Assembly (NCBI GenBank): GCA_963924555.1
Contig: OZ004592.1
Coordinates: 2,604,001 to 2,668,000 of the forward strand
Direction of reading: 5' to 3'
Source: Crambe crambe
Taxonomy: Eukaryota; Porifera; Demospongiae; Poecilosclerida; Crambeidae
Length of the DNA stretch: 64,000 nucleotides
A program made the translations under genes and the position numbers. Positions 25,801 to 37,158 of the stretch are shown here, piece by piece (positions within the stretch are counted from its first letter, which is position 1; each line of letters starts with the position of its first letter). Below the pieces are notes generated by a model, which was given only the letters and a program-made list of their open reading frames with translations, made no database searches and was not told the origin of the DNA.

Positions 25801-28563
25801 ATGTACCTTTATACAGCAAACAGTGTAAGGAACTATGCTGAATGTTTATCACCAATTATGTTAGTATAATGACTACTTCATCTGTGTGCTATGAGGTATG
25901 GAGTTAAGTATGTGTACAATGCCCAAATACGTATATCTCATAGGAAATGCCACCATGAAAGTTTATAACCCATTGACTCGATCTCAAGCCCCTAATTACA
26001 TTTGGATGGAGGGTTAGTAAAAAGACATTATGACAGTACTTCATAATTCCATGAGTAGAGGGTTATATATAATAATAGTATTAATTCTTAATTTGATGAG
26101 TAAGGGGTTATGAGTATAGTACTTAACTCCATGAGTAGAGGGTTATGTACAGTATCATAATTAGAGGTACATGTGAGGGTTACTTAATCACAACTCACTC
26201 CTCTGCCTCGAAGCTAGTCACGGGTGCCACGTAGTTCCGAGGGATGTAGCCTTCTCTCCCGCTGGTGATGGAGCGGGCCATCCACCAATCCCCATCAATG
26301 CCACCAACGATCTGCATCGGGAGAGGGTACATATGTCAGAGACTGTAAGGGACAGTCTGACATGAGATTACAGCTAGCTATAGCAGGTGTTTGAAATTTA
26401 TGATAATGTCAGGTCAACAAAAATTGGCCCTGGAATCACAAGCATCACATGATATTATCCAGTAATGGGTGGAGGAAGATACTTCAGAACCTCAATACAT
26501 ACAGACACTATTCAATCAAAGAACTGATTAGTGTATTTTACTTTAGGTGCCCACTTCTGGTTAAATAACATGTACAATCACAAACCTCTGAGACTAGTTT
26601 TGTTCCACTGCGACTTAATCAAGAACAGGTTTTGTTAAGTTATTACAATACCCATCCAAGCAACAGAACAGATTTTACTTTATCTACAAACACATCAATC
26701 CCTGCAAAGCACAGAGTGATTAGTTGGTGAAGGATGGTCATCAACCATTACTCTGGAGGAAGGGGGTCCCAGTTAACCAACGAAGTTATCTCAGGAAGAC
26801 TAGAAGCCCCCCTCACTACATAGCTAGTCCAATTATAGGATCATGAACAATTCCAAATGCTTGGTTACATGATTATAATATAGTGATAAAAGAACAGAAA
26901 ACAAACTAACAGTAATAACAACATTCTAGGAGTCACCCATTGTGATATTGTGATCCCCGATCTTGTGCTACCCAATAGGAGGAAATGGGCAAAGCCCCAA
27001 AGGTAAAGCACGTGCAATTAAGACTCGTGTAAGAGCCTTATTTATGTAAGAGTCAAGAATGTGGCCAATCAAAAAATAATAAGTCGAACTCAGTAGCTAG
27101 ATTTCTTAGGTTTCTTCAGCTGTTAATCAAACTGTCAATCCAGCAGAGCACAAATTCATACATGAAGTTATCTTTATATGCATGAAAAATGGTAGTTGTA
27201 GCTAGCTTTTATAATTATGAATCACAGACCAATGTTTCTGGATTCCCCATTCCTCTACACTTGATCTAAAATAAACCACAAGGAATTGATGCATCACGTA
27301 CTTCAACAAAAGGCTTCAAGCTGTACACACACACACCACAATAGCTGGCAACAAGTAAAGGAGCACGGTTAGACATGTGAATGGAATGCTGAAGCCAGTG
27401 AAAGGTCGTGTAGCTGCTACCTTCTCTACTGACACAACAAGCTTGTATCCCAAGGGACCAAGGGGGGATATGACTTATGCATGCTCCAGCAGTCAAGTAG
27501 TGCCTTTGTGCACACATACCACACAAAAAGCATGTCAGTTCACCGCATACCTTATGCACATATTAGTGAAATCTACTCAATTGGATCAATAATGAATAAG
27601 GAGTATAAAACCATAAGAGAAGTATCCAGCCCTATTTCTAGAAAGATTAGTGTTCAACTCCCATAATTCATTCCATAGAAAGCCCTTTACCAAGCGTCGA
27701 TCCACATACGTACTGAATCAAATGCTCTGGACAGTGCTATATAACATTGTGTATACTTCTCGAGTTCTACTCCAAGTGAAACAGCTAATCTGAGTGAAAC
27801 AGCTCTTACTAGAACTGTTAACTCTAATGGAGTGCCTCTAACGCAAAACTCTTATGGAATGTTTCTGAAGTAACACACGAGTTGTAAGTCCATTATGGGA
27901 TCAACTTGGGGATTGGTGACTCACGGCATGTAATGATATTATAGTAACACACCATCCCATGACATTATGCTTGGCATACTATGTCCTGTGATTGGGACAA
28001 GTGTAATGAACCCTGCACTAGGGGAGGATATCTATAGGTATAGGATAGCTGTAGGATAATGAATACACATCAATATTATGACTACAGGGCATTATAACAT
28101 GTTATACCCACACATCATGTATGGGATGGGAAATACTCCACATCCTTCAACTAAATCAATTCATAGGTCCATGTGAGTAGGATATGCAACACAATAGAAG
28201 TATACAGAACCTACATATGCTACATATGCAGAACCTGTCCTTGTGATTAACACTCACTTTCAATTGTTCTCCTTTTTCAAAACTGAGATCCTCTGATGTC
28301 CTGGCCTGGTAGGCGTAGCGGGCCACAAAGAGGGACCCATCGTCCTCGGGGAGAGGTGAGGGGACACTGGGGAGCCCCTGGTTGTAACCAACACTCCCAT
28401 TCCGTGAGTCGACACCACCACTGGCAACAGATATTCTGTGCTGGGAAGGTTGTTGAGTGAAGGGTTGCTGAGCGGGTGTTTGGCCTGAGGTGGTTGGGGG
28501 AGTGTAATGTACGCTGTTGGTTTTTGGACTCTTCTCCTGCGGTTTACTATTTATGCACCCCAT
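18204..28563 (-). CDS. Src/Frk-type non-receptor tyrosine kinase, complete, seven exons
   Basis: Exons on the minus strand are 28258-28563, 26199-26311, 21452-21668, 20066-20169, 19601-19728, 18998-19219 and 18204-18688. Their phases all agree and sum to 524 residues, close to vertebrate Src. The start [12 protein letters not shown] has Gly2 and Cys3 for myristoylation and palmitoylation. A polar unique region precedes an SH3 domain (about 78-138, [26 protein letters not shown]). The SH2 domain follows (about 141-240, [15 protein letters not shown]), then the kinase: glycine loop LGQGNFGEV at 263-271, Lys285 of [12 protein letters not shown] with catalytic Asp377, DFG at 395-397 and activation-loop Tyr407. 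Tyr519 in AYQDTEQ sits where Csk phosphorylates Src, so tail-bite autoinhibition is likely. HRDLAARN rather than HRDLRAAN is the form seen in Frk/Brk-like and non-Src kinases. It presumably acts on the inner face of the plasma membrane. Confidence 0.93.
21185..21350 (-). repeat. 45 bp tandem repeat, four units
   Basis: This is the counterpart of the three-unit array at 1690-1830, in the intron after the first SH2 exon of the intact kinase gene. Units are nearly identical, which suggests recent unit gain or loss. Confidence 0.85.
24161..24342. mobile_element. 182 bp TIR element with TA target duplication (mariner-type MITE)
   Basis: The ends are inverted repeats of about 30 bp starting CAGTGCTTTGCA and ending TGCAAAGCACTG, each flanked by TA (24159-24160 and 24343-24344). 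There is no coding capacity. TA duplication with CAGT-like ends is typical of Tc1/mariner-derived MITEs. Confidence 0.8.
24927..25513. mobile_element. 587 bp TIR element flanked by 9 bp duplication TGTACAGGA
   Basis: The inverted arms (about 24927-24984 and 25464-25513) share GCCTCGTCC at the outside and ATGATTGTGGAGGG inside. The exact direct repeat TGTACAGGA lies at 24918-24926 and 25514-25522. The internal sequence has no transposase. The nine-base duplication suggests a Mutator-type transposase acting in trans. The outer motif is shared with the 56 bp hairpin at 29902-29957. Confidence 0.85.
26312..28257 (-). other. First intron of the intact kinase gene
   Basis: Intron between the myristoylation/SH3 exon and the second SH3 exon, with donor AAA|GTGAGT (28258/28257) and acceptor GATGCAG (26312-26318). 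No additional gene is evident. Short open frames near 27266-27666 lack recognisable motifs. Confidence 0.7.
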
Positions 28564-29442
28564 GACTTGTCAGTGGAGGGGTGGGCTAGTGGTGCTCAAC
28601 AACTCCTAAACTTGTATTCTCCTGGAAGTATAATTTCACCAAATGACTCTTGTACGTTACATTATAAATAATGAGCAAGCGCTTTGGCAAACAAAATTAA
28701 TGACAGAGGGAAACACATTAATGGCAAGTGTAAAATCATGTACTGACCTGGCCCTTTAGAGTGAATGAATTATATTTCACCCAACAAATCGTGTAGCCAG
28801 GCATGCATTTTGTTTTCTTTTGAGTTGTCATAAAAATAACCAACACTTGACTTGTGGGAACAGATTCTACTATAATGTAATACTCTATTGCTTATACAAT
28901 TATTGTAGCTGGCAAAAAAAAAGTGTAGCTAAGCTAAAATCCACTAGCTACGTACCCATATGGCCATTAATAATCTGGCTACAGGCAGCATGTAGCTAGC
29001 TAATTGCACTACGGCTTTTTTACCTATGTTGATTGTTTTGACGAAAAGGACCTTATTAGAAAGATACTTCGAGTACTTCGAGAAGATCAAAGTCTAGCTA
29101 AGTAGCCGCATTCGGTGTCCAAGAATCGCTACCTTCACTGCAGGAGATCAAAAAACTGATGAGGGCGTGACTGCTTTGTTCAAGATTTGACCGCTCAATT
29201 AGGGTTGATGGGTGAGCCCCCGGAAGTCATGCTAGAAATTTGATCGCATTCATAACTTGAATTCCACCATAGGCCTACCAAGATTAAGATGACTAAAAAA
29301 CATAGACAATACTGAAATTTTTTGTAAACATGGACATAGATAGAAAACACAAAGCTATCTATCCATGTAACTATAGTCCAAGTGATCACTGATATAAAAT
29401 TTTGCCGTAAGAATAGTTTGATCTGATTCAATATGAACTGTT
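28564..29442. promoter_or_regulatory. Upstream region of the kinase gene
   Basis: This intergenic stretch of about 880 bp separates the kinase ATG (minus strand, 28563) from the stop of the ankyrin gene, also on the minus strand. It should contain the kinase promoter. No TATA box or specific operator can be assigned. Nothing else is recognised. Confidence 0.4.
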
Positions 29443-31260
29443 TTACTTCTTTGAAGTGTGTCCCCTCTTTCTTTCTCCCTTTTCTTTCTTGCTCAAGAAA
29501 TCATCAATCATTTTCACACATTCCTGCTTCCCATACATCCGAGCCACATTAGCAGCAGTGTCACCAGAAGTGTCTTTCACACAGAGGTCTGGATTAGCCG
29601 AAAATAATGCAGACAAACATTGACTCTACATAATTATAAAATGTATGTGTAATAAAAGACTTGAGCAATGTATCCAAAGGAGGGCGCTACATCATACAGT
29701 GCTTCTGTCAATTTTTTTTTTTTGTGGTTTTTTCAGTCTTCACCTGGTTTGGATGGCAGCCGAAATGGTATGTTGCTATGCCATGGGATCTACTCTACAG
29801 TACATATTTTTTAAAGTGAACTCTCTGGTCCTTACTGCATTTTGGCTGCTACATCCCAGGGCCATTGGGCATCTAAGATCCCTTGATCTTGGTGTTTAAC
29901 ATAGCCTCGTCCCCAGGCTCTCGTGCGTGTGCGCGTGAGAGCCCGAGGACGAGGCTATGTTTAACACAGACCTGGAATCGACAGATTGGTCTCCATCAAA
30001 CTTTTAACACTGATGAAACAGGATGCCTGAGAAAATGCTGGCAGTATTATGACTTTGAAAATCAAAGGATAGAGTGAGTTTATTGGCTACAGCTAATGGA
30101 TCTGGTAATTTTTTGACTGCCACTTCTTATGATTGGGAGGACAAAGAAATGTGGTTTTGAGCTATCGTCCTGTTGTTCCCAAGCGGCATGGCCAATCAAA
30201 ATCACAAGTGAAGTCACATGCATGCTCACAGTTTCAGGCATTCTCAGACAACCAACAACCCCCTGCCCAGTCTTCCCTTGGGGTGGTAAAGGGTCAACAA
30301 TGAGACTATGTGGCATGGCTCAGCTCTTCTGCCAGCATAACTTCTATCTTCCCTTAAAGGGTCAGCAAGTGAGACTAATAACCCTAGCCCCAGTCCATAA
30401 TTCTGTCAGCATATCCTGAAGTTTGATTAGTAACACACAATGCTTAGACTTGTGCTAGAACAACAACTATAGTGTGAATCAAGGACTTGTTAGAGTTCTG
30501 TAAAGGTGTGAAGTAAAATCTAATCAGGAGTGTGTTGCTGGAACTGTTGGTGGATTTCCCAATCCTACTTCCGATGAATCAGTATGTACTGGCAGATCCC
30601 TTCAACAGACCACACCCCCTCATAATGCAAGGAGCGCTCCAACTTGCCGTCTGGAGAGTATCCGGCAGGGCTGCGTGGCACAAGGCACTTCAAGCAAGGC
30701 TGCAGATCTCATTTCGGCAGGATGGAGCAGAGGGAGTTGGTTTTGGGACTGATGGGACCAGGTCCCAACATTAACCGGGACCAATGGGACCAGGTCGCAT
30801 CATCAACTTGGGACTGATGGGACCTGGTCCCATCATCAACTTTGGGACTAGTCATAGCAGAACTTGCCTAGTTGCAATGCAGCACAAGTAACTTTATGCA
30901 TGTTAACTTATGCAGCTAGCTGGCTAATCCAAGCCATTGATTTGGCAAACCAGCAACATTTAATATAGCTACCTATTGCATGGTTCTACTATAGAAGTGC
31001 ATCCACACACTAGACTTTACCTGACCAGTCTCGCAGGCACAGTGAGCAGGAGTCCAACCCACATTTGTGACAGCATTGACATCTGCTCCGTGATTCAGGA
31101 GGAGATAAGTACACTTTTGGTGCCCTTGAGAGCATGCTATGTGCAAAGGTGTTCTGTTTCCCCACTCAGGATCTGGTTCATTTGGATTCAGGCCCCTTTT
31201 AATGCCCTTTTCCACCTCCTCCAAGCTTCCAGAAAATGCTGCTTCATGCAAGTCACTCAT
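29443..31260 (-). CDS. Small ankyrin-repeat protein, two exons
   Basis: Exon 1 is 31021-31260 and exon 2 is 29443-29625, both phase 0, giving 140 residues. I chose the ATG at 31260 (MSDLHEAAFSGSLEEVEKGI) because translation upstream of it uses only a GTG start. Three to four ankyrin repeats are visible: DLHEAAFSGSLEEVEKGIKRG, RTPLHIACSQGHQKCTYLLLNHGADVN and WTPAHCACETG. The last is completed across the intron, followed by DTAANVARMYGKQECVKMI and a lysine-rich tail (SKKEKGERKRGHTSKK). Ankyrin repeats bind proteins; the partner is unknown. The start codon lies only about 170 bp downstream of the syntaxin stop on the same strand. The intron contains a 56 bp hairpin element and an approximately 35 bp GGGACTGATGGGACC-type tandem repeat. 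Confidence 0.85.
29902..29957. mobile_element. 56 bp hairpin element with 9 bp target duplication TGTTTAACA
   Basis: The sequence is almost entirely palindromic: it starts TAGCCTCGTCC and ends GGACGAGGCTA, with an inner GGCTCTC/GAGAGCC pair. It is bracketed by exact direct repeats TGTTTAACA at 29893-29901 and 29958-29966. It sits in the ankyrin gene intron. Its ends match those of the 587 bp element at 24927-25513. Confidence 0.88.
30745..30850 (+). repeat. Tandem repeat of about 35 bp, three units
   Basis: Three imperfect units of the type GGGACTGATGGGACCAGGTC follow each other in the ankyrin gene intron. Each contains a small GGGACC/GGTCCC palindrome. Confidence 0.75.
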
Positions 31261-31429
31261 CTCGAGCTCGATCTCTAAATCACTCACACCTTACATATTA
31301 CGCATGCGCAGCGTCATAGTTAAATTTACGCAAAATAATTAATAATAATCACTCGTGCAATTGCAATGGAGTTAAAAAAAACAGTACAAGAATCGTAGTA
31401 ATACTTTAATGTTGCACCATTATAATTGC

Positions 31430-34400
31430 TTAGCGACGTGAACATACTTTGCCAGGGATTACGGTGCATATCAGTATGATAGCCACTATGATTACAATCA
31501 CAGCCACTGTAGAAACCACACACACGATCACACATGTCAGCTTACGGGAACACCTCTGCAGGAAGGAAATAAACAATCACTGTCAAGAGAGGCCTGTGTT
31601 TTTAGTTATACACTGATACAGAGAGCTGGTTTTGATTTACTAATCTTGTTCTGTCATTTCAATGTCTTAACATTAATTTTTGAGTCAAAAGAACCTAAAC
31701 AGGTTACATAGTTCTTAGGTATCTTCATATTACTAATGACATACTGCCATGTGTTCATGTTACCTTGTGCCGTACAGCACTCTCCAGTTGCTGGTTCCCA
31801 GATTCAACTCTAACAGCTGCTACCTCAACATTTGACTCAATATTGTCTGAAGCATATAATTGTGATTGTTAAACTGCATGTATACATACATGCACCAGTT
31901 AACTGACCTATTGTCTCTCCTTGTTCATGAACCATAGTCCCCAAATCTCTGAAGATATCATTGATGTCAAGAATGTCGTGCTGCCAATAAAAACATTATA
32001 TCTCTACTGTGAACTCCAAGATTTGTCCTCCTCCCTTAATGAAGCTAATAATCACACTGCACTTTTCAAGGGCAACCGCATACAGTGAAACCAACCACCT
32101 CTGGGCCACTAAAGTGGTCTTTATAGGGAGGTGGTCTCTGTATGGAGGTCAAAATCAATTGAAATGCCACTTTGGAACACAACCAAGTGGTCTTCATAAA
32201 AGGGTGGTCTCTGAATACAGGTGGTCTTTAAGACTGTACCAAGTAGAAAAATGATATTAGTGTTTTACCAACATTCCGGTCATGCCCGCACAGGGTGGGG
32301 TTCGAACTAGAGTCTAGTTTCTTGCTCCCTGGCACTACAAAGCGCCAACTAAAGCCTAGAGAAGAGCACAACAAGGTACCAAAGGTAACATGGATAGTTT
32401 ATATTTCCAAGTGAAAGTCTACCTTAGTTTTTGGTTATTTTCAGTGTGTGTAAGGTAGCATAGATAGCTTAGTTAGTTGTACTTCCAAGCATAATAAGCA
32501 GCACAACAAGGTACCGAAGGTAGCATATGATTATTTAGCGTACAAGCTGAAAAGCATTTGATGATTTTCCAACTCTCTGCTGTTGGATTCTCTGTGCACG
32601 AAATGAAGCTTTCATGGCTGACTAGAAAATGCTATAATTGATCTAAACTCTGCTGAACTAGCTCAGCAGCATATATTGGGTAAGGGTTGCTGATATTAAA
32701 AAATCACATAGTATGTAGCGTATTACGTTCCACTGGCCTCACTAAACTGTCAGTGTTTGCTGAGCAATGGCTGAGAAAGAAAAGATGGCATATAATTTAT
32801 GACAGTGAGATGGGTACAATGAAGTTTTAGAGTGCATGTAAGAGCAAACATGGTATGTAATTTTTTAGGGGGTTACTCTCATCTTTATACCTACTCTAAG
32901 TAATATCCCCTTTTCCCCCTCCTGAACACAGCACTTGCACATGGTAAATGTTCAAATGCTGACTTACGTACTTCTAACTGATGCATTTCTCTTTCCCGCT
33001 GTTCAAGAGCTAGTGTGTCATCACTTGATATCTGGGCTTGTCTTTGTGACTGAAAACTCTGGTCTGCCCTGCACACATGTAAGATAAGAGTTGCCAGTTC
33101 AACAACATGAAGTTTTTAATCTAACCTATCTGGCTATCTAATATCAGAAGTCAATTTAACTCACACTTCATATCTCGAGAGAGAAGGTCCTTCTCGCTCA
33201 CTCTCTGGAAGAGAGTCAGAGTTCTACCACATGTGGAATGAAGATGAGTCTAACAGGTAAAAAAGTATGATACACTCTACTCACCTTCCTCATTGATGCT
33301 GATCTGGCTTTGGTCAACATTTCATGTTCAATATCAGATGTAGACTGTGGAAAATATAGATAAATTAGGTAAGGGTCATCATCACAGCTGATTAGGTAAA
33401 GGATCATCCAAAGGTACATGGCGTAGAGGGTGTTACCTGTTGAATTTGCTGAAATCTGCTCACAGAATTTTTGAATGTAGATACCAGACGGTCAAACTGC
33501 ATCTTTTCAGGCTGCAAAGCAATAGTTAATTAAAGGAGTCTGTTGTAATTCCTATCAGCTTACAGGCATAAAGGAGCGCAGTTGATCCTTTGCTTTATCA
33601 ATGGAAGATCTTGCCATCTTGGCTAGTTGAGCTGTGTCACTCACCATCTCAATACTGAGTTTAACACAAATACAGAGTCATCACAAACTGACATACATAT
33701 AACCAAGTAAGTTGGATTAAATGATTTCTACGACAAGAAAGATTCTGTATGCCTCACATTTCTTGGCGTAAGGCATAATTATCCTGTGGAGTATTGAGAA
33801 GTGTGATTCGTCTATCGAGAGTTGAAACTGCATAAATTATAGATCATTATAAAGACTGGGTCTGCTTAATAGGCTGCTGACACAGTTAAGTTCTGCTGAT
33901 CGTATCTTCTCTTTTAGTACTTACCATTTTTATTAAAGAGTTGTATATCATTTGATAGGCCTTGGAGGGAGAAGCCACCATTCTGGAAACCTCCATCACC
34001 CCCTAGAGCAGCAAAAACAAAAGTCACTTAAAAGTTCACACTCACACACACAAGTTCACACACACGCCATAATATCATGTTCATCACATACTAGATGTTG
34101 ATTCTCTAATCTTGGATATTTAATCGCTGCTTTATGAGCTGTCTGAATCACTATGATTGCAAGGGGCACACTTGATGACACACAGATGTGTGACTCACGT
34201 GGGCGTATGCGCAGTAGGGGGATATTCTCAGTCATAGCCCTAGCCCTAGTCTAACACAGGTCAACCTAAACCAGAACAAAGGTGAAATCAAGATACTTCT
34301 TTAAGCTATACTCAAGGTCATTATAGGAACTGCATCAGCCGACTGAGACCTTATCTAATAGGCCTGGTGGAGTGTATAGGCACAATGGGAACACCACTGT

Positions 34401-34820
34401 AATTGAGACTTGGTACAGGGACCCCATTGAGACCTCACTCATTGTCCTGGTTATGTCAACAAATAGCTCAACTGTTGAGTAGCAACAGGACTCCTGTTCT
34501 ATCTTCACAAGAACAGAGTGCTCATGTATCACTACTGTCATCAATTATCAAATACTTCTAGTTCTAAATAGCATGCTTGTGTATCACATGACTAATCATG
34601 TTAAAAGTTACCGTTACTATGCAAAAAAGCCTACTACCATATTCTTTCTAATTGATGCACAACCAATCTGACGTTCCACACACTTTTTTTTTGTACATTA
34701 ATCTGCCACACCTGGAAGTAATTTTTCTTGTGGTAACCTATCTCAATTATGCCACACTGACTCACGTGAACTATCATGCATACTTGCAAAATTGTCAAAT
34801 TCTCTGTAGGATGAAGTCAT
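31430..34820 (-). CDS. STX7: Endosomal Qa-SNARE, syntaxin-7/12 type, eleven exons
   Basis: Minus-strand exons are 34784-34820, 33925-34002, 33758-33827, 33564-33654, 33437-33511, 33285-33344, 33165-33223, 32972-33068, 31908-31980, 31764-31846 and 31430-31555. All phases agree and sum to 282 residues. The protein starts MTSSYREFDNFARG and has the N-terminal Habc helical region (LSNDIQLFNKN, LRQEI..AQLAKMARSSIDKAKDQLR). The Qa SNARE helix is ILDINDIFRDLGTMVHEQGE, with the zero-layer glutamine at residue 209. A C-terminal anchor follows (VCVVSTVAVIVIIVAIILIC). It would mediate fusion on early/late endosomes or lysosomes with Qb, Qc and R partners. Assignment to the syntaxin 7/12/13 group rests on DILDINDIFRDLG and is a family-level call. 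It diverges from the plus-strand gene at 35919. Confidence 0.93.
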
Positions 34821-35918
34821 GGTGAGTGTAGATAAAGATGGTTAAGGTAAGTCCAGGAATTGAAGTTACTATGGCAGCCAGTCGACTGATATTAATGGAC
34901 CATCGTTTCTCAACGACAGTCTCGGTCCTACACCTGAAAAGAGTAACAACGCACAGATAGCTAAACACTAGCTAGTTACGGTCTACTCCAGTTTCTTATG
35001 CTTACCTTAACGAAAGTTACAGTTTTAAGACCTGAGAAAAACACTCCTTTGCTCTGAGATCTGACTCGACAGGAGACAACACTCGTGACGGTCACGTGGC
35101 ACGTGGTACGTGGTAGACAGTAACTATGACAACAAATCAAAGGTATGCGTTGTCATTGGCGACGCGACGACGGTAACAACACCCACTCATTTCAGCTGTA
35201 CTATAACCACAGACCACGCAGCTCAGTCAAAGCAGTACTCAACAACACAACCCCTGAACCGCAGGTGCTGCTGCCTCAGGGCATACCAACTGGAAACAGT
35301 CTGGTGTTTCACCCAAGTCTGATTATTAAAAGTGAGTAAACTTAGCTACCTGCTTGCACTTAAAGTTAATAATACTAATGAATTTTGCATCTCATGTACA
35401 TTTTATATGAGCTTGTAAAAAAATATATTTTATGTGATAAGCCCCCTTATAGCTGCAAAATTAATCCTGCAGCCAAGGGTGAAATTAGTCTCCCGTAGCC
35501 AGGCCCAATTTTAAAAAAATTGGGTCTGACTATGTGAGACTAGGGTGAAATGATGCTTAAAAATTGGTGCTATGAGAACTTAAGGTCTGGCTACGTGAGA
35601 CTAAATGATGCTGAAAAATTGGTGCCATGAGAACTCAGCTTGTTTTGAGTTGGTAATGGTAGTGAATCAGTTACCAAGGAGTGTTAGACCAAGAATACGC
35701 AGCATTCCATACTAATGAGATGCGGCTATGAAAATTCCTTTAGATATCTAGGTAGCTATGGAAACAAACAAAGCATCATTCCATAAAACTATTCATAGTG
35801 AGCATGCATGTGCTTCTTGTAACACTGCATACATGCTCCAGTGAAAAGAATAGACAACTTAGTGTGCTCTCTCTTTTCATCATTCCTGCAGAGGCAATCG
35901 TGGAGTGAATCAGCAAGA
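34821..35918. promoter_or_regulatory. Bidirectional promoter region with paired CACGTG boxes
   Basis: This segment separates the syntaxin start (minus) from the stathmin-like gene start (plus). Two E-boxes, CACGTG at 35093-35098 and 35100-35105, lie next to each other within GGTCACGTGGCACGTGG. A likely 5' untranslated exon of the plus gene ends at a donor near 35331 (AAAA|GTGAGT) and joins the acceptor TCCTGCAG ending at 35892. The intervening intron contains the 57 bp hairpin at 35486-35542 and an adjacent tandem duplication of about 70 bp. Syntaxin 5' untranslated sequence probably occupies part of 34821-35050. Confidence 0.6.
35486..35542. mobile_element. 57 bp hairpin element with 9 bp target duplication GGGTGAAAT
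   Basis: The ends are TAGTCTCCCGTAGCCAGGCC and, inverted, GGTCTGACTATGTGAGACTA, meeting in an A/T-rich centre. Exact direct repeats GGGTGAAAT lie at 35477-35485 and 35543-35551. About 50 bp further on, the right half plus flank is repeated (about 35585-35640), indicating a later local duplication. Confidence 0.88.
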
Positions 35919-37158
35919 ATGGGCTGCGGAAGTTCAAAGAGTGCATCAGTTGCACCTGCTGTGCAAATACCTGAGGCATGGTCTCCAAACAAAGAGACAA
36001 ATAAAGACTCCCATGTTCCAGCATCCAGTGGTATGAATTCAACTTCTGTCGAGGAAAAACCTCACACAGAATCAAAGAAAGGTACAGAGACTAGTATCAT
36101 AAAAGTGAAGGAGGTTCCGGGAAGCTGTGATTCTCTACCAACTGAGTCCAATTATGGTTCATCAGAGTCCATCTCCAGCAGCAATAAGATCACTGATAAT
36201 AGTTCCTCTACTATTGGAAACCGTAATGGCAGTGCCAAGAGTAATGACAGCGGGTTAGGAGGAGATTATGCCCGTATCATAACTGAGAAATCCAGTCCAA
36301 CTTTAAAAGAAGTTGTAGCTGTACCAGAAGAGCTACCGGAACTGAACTTAGCAATAGATGGGAAGAAACTAAAGACACCAGGACCAATTGGTCATAGAAA
36401 GAGGACCATTGGGAAACTACCTCCGGTACATGAGAAAACCAAAAAAAATCTGCAAATGCATTCAAGTGATATGAATGATCCATTTTCTCTGGAAGTTATT
36501 CTCCAGAAACGGGTGAAATTTGCAGATAAGTTAATTAATGAGCTACCAGCTACCTCCAGCATTATCAAGCGCCCTGTGTCCAGGAGTGGAGTGGCATTTG
36601 ACATTTTCATGAATGGTACAGAGGACAAAAATGGCAATCAATGCAGCGTCAAGAAACCACCATGTGTACTCAAGTATGCACAACATAAAAGAGCTGCTGA
36701 TGTGGTAACTCATGCCGAACTTGATGAGAAACAAAAAGCTGCCGACCAAAGAAGGAAGGTAAGAAAGGTCAAACATTACAGTATAGCGTGATATTTTCGT
36801 GGATAAAATTTTCGTGGATTTTGTGGTTTTGGAAAATATATCAATATTTGCGAAACCACAAAAAAATTTTACCCACGAAAATTTTGTGCTATACAGTATG
36901 TACGTACATGATATACTTCCACCAATTCAATATCTTAATTGTATTAAACTACAGGAACAAGAGCAGATGAGACTTGAACGGATATGGGCACAGCAGGAAA
37001 AAGATAAACAAGTCGCTGAAGCTCTGGCTAAGTTCGCAGCTATGCAAACAGATTTGAAATCAAAGGCGTCAAAGGTTGCACAGTCTGAAATATCCTCTTC
37101 AGACGAGCTTGTACATCAAGATCAGAAATTTTCCAATGAAACTGCTGTTAATGGATAG
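35919..37158 (+). CDS. Myristoylated stathmin-like coiled-coil protein, two exons
   Basis: Exon 1 coding is 35919-36758 and exon 2 is 36955-37158, joined in phase 0, 347 residues. The start MGCGSSKSASVAP fits N-myristoylation with adjacent Cys3 palmitoylation. It was chosen over an in-frame ATG at 35841 because a splice acceptor (TCCTGCAG) ends at 35892, making the upstream codons intronic. Residues 20-200 are Ser/Thr/Pro-rich and probably disordered (SNDSGLGGDYARIITE). The C-terminal part, VVTHAELDEKQKAADQRRK continuing into EQEQMRLERIWAQQEKDKQV, is a charged helix reminiscent of the stathmin tubulin-binding helix in STMND1-type proteins. I therefore infer a membrane-tethered cytoskeleton regulator, with moderate certainty about the family. 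A small MITE fills most of its intron. Confidence 0.78.
36779..36896. mobile_element. 118 bp TIR element (TA-flanked MITE) inside the intron
   Basis: The ends CAGTATAGC and, inverted, CTGTATAGC are followed by matching AAAATTTTCGTGG-type sequence on both sides. TA lies at 36777-36778 and 36897-36898. It occupies most of the 196 bp intron of the stathmin-like gene. Confidence 0.8.

Larger units (their letters stand above)
22812..26198 (-). other. Second intron of the intact kinase gene, unique part
   Basis: This is the outer part of the long intron between the SH3 and SH2 exons. It contains two short inverted-repeat elements (24161-24342 and 24927-25513) and a four- to five-fold GTTTGTACCTACTGA-like tandem repeat at about 24605-24695. 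An ACA/AACA-rich tract lies at about 23655-23715. Open frames here (for example 24439-24693, 25331-25717) have no recognisable domain and overlap the repeats. Confidence 0.6.

Noticed and set aside
29645..30774. Several plus-strand open frames of 60-100 residues
   Set aside because: They lie within the intron of the ankyrin gene, overlap repeats, and show no domain or splice context.
35841..35918. Upstream in-frame ATG of the stathmin-like gene (MKRIDNLV start)
   Set aside because: A strong acceptor ends at 35892, so these codons are most likely intron; the MGCGSSK start has a lipid-anchor signature.
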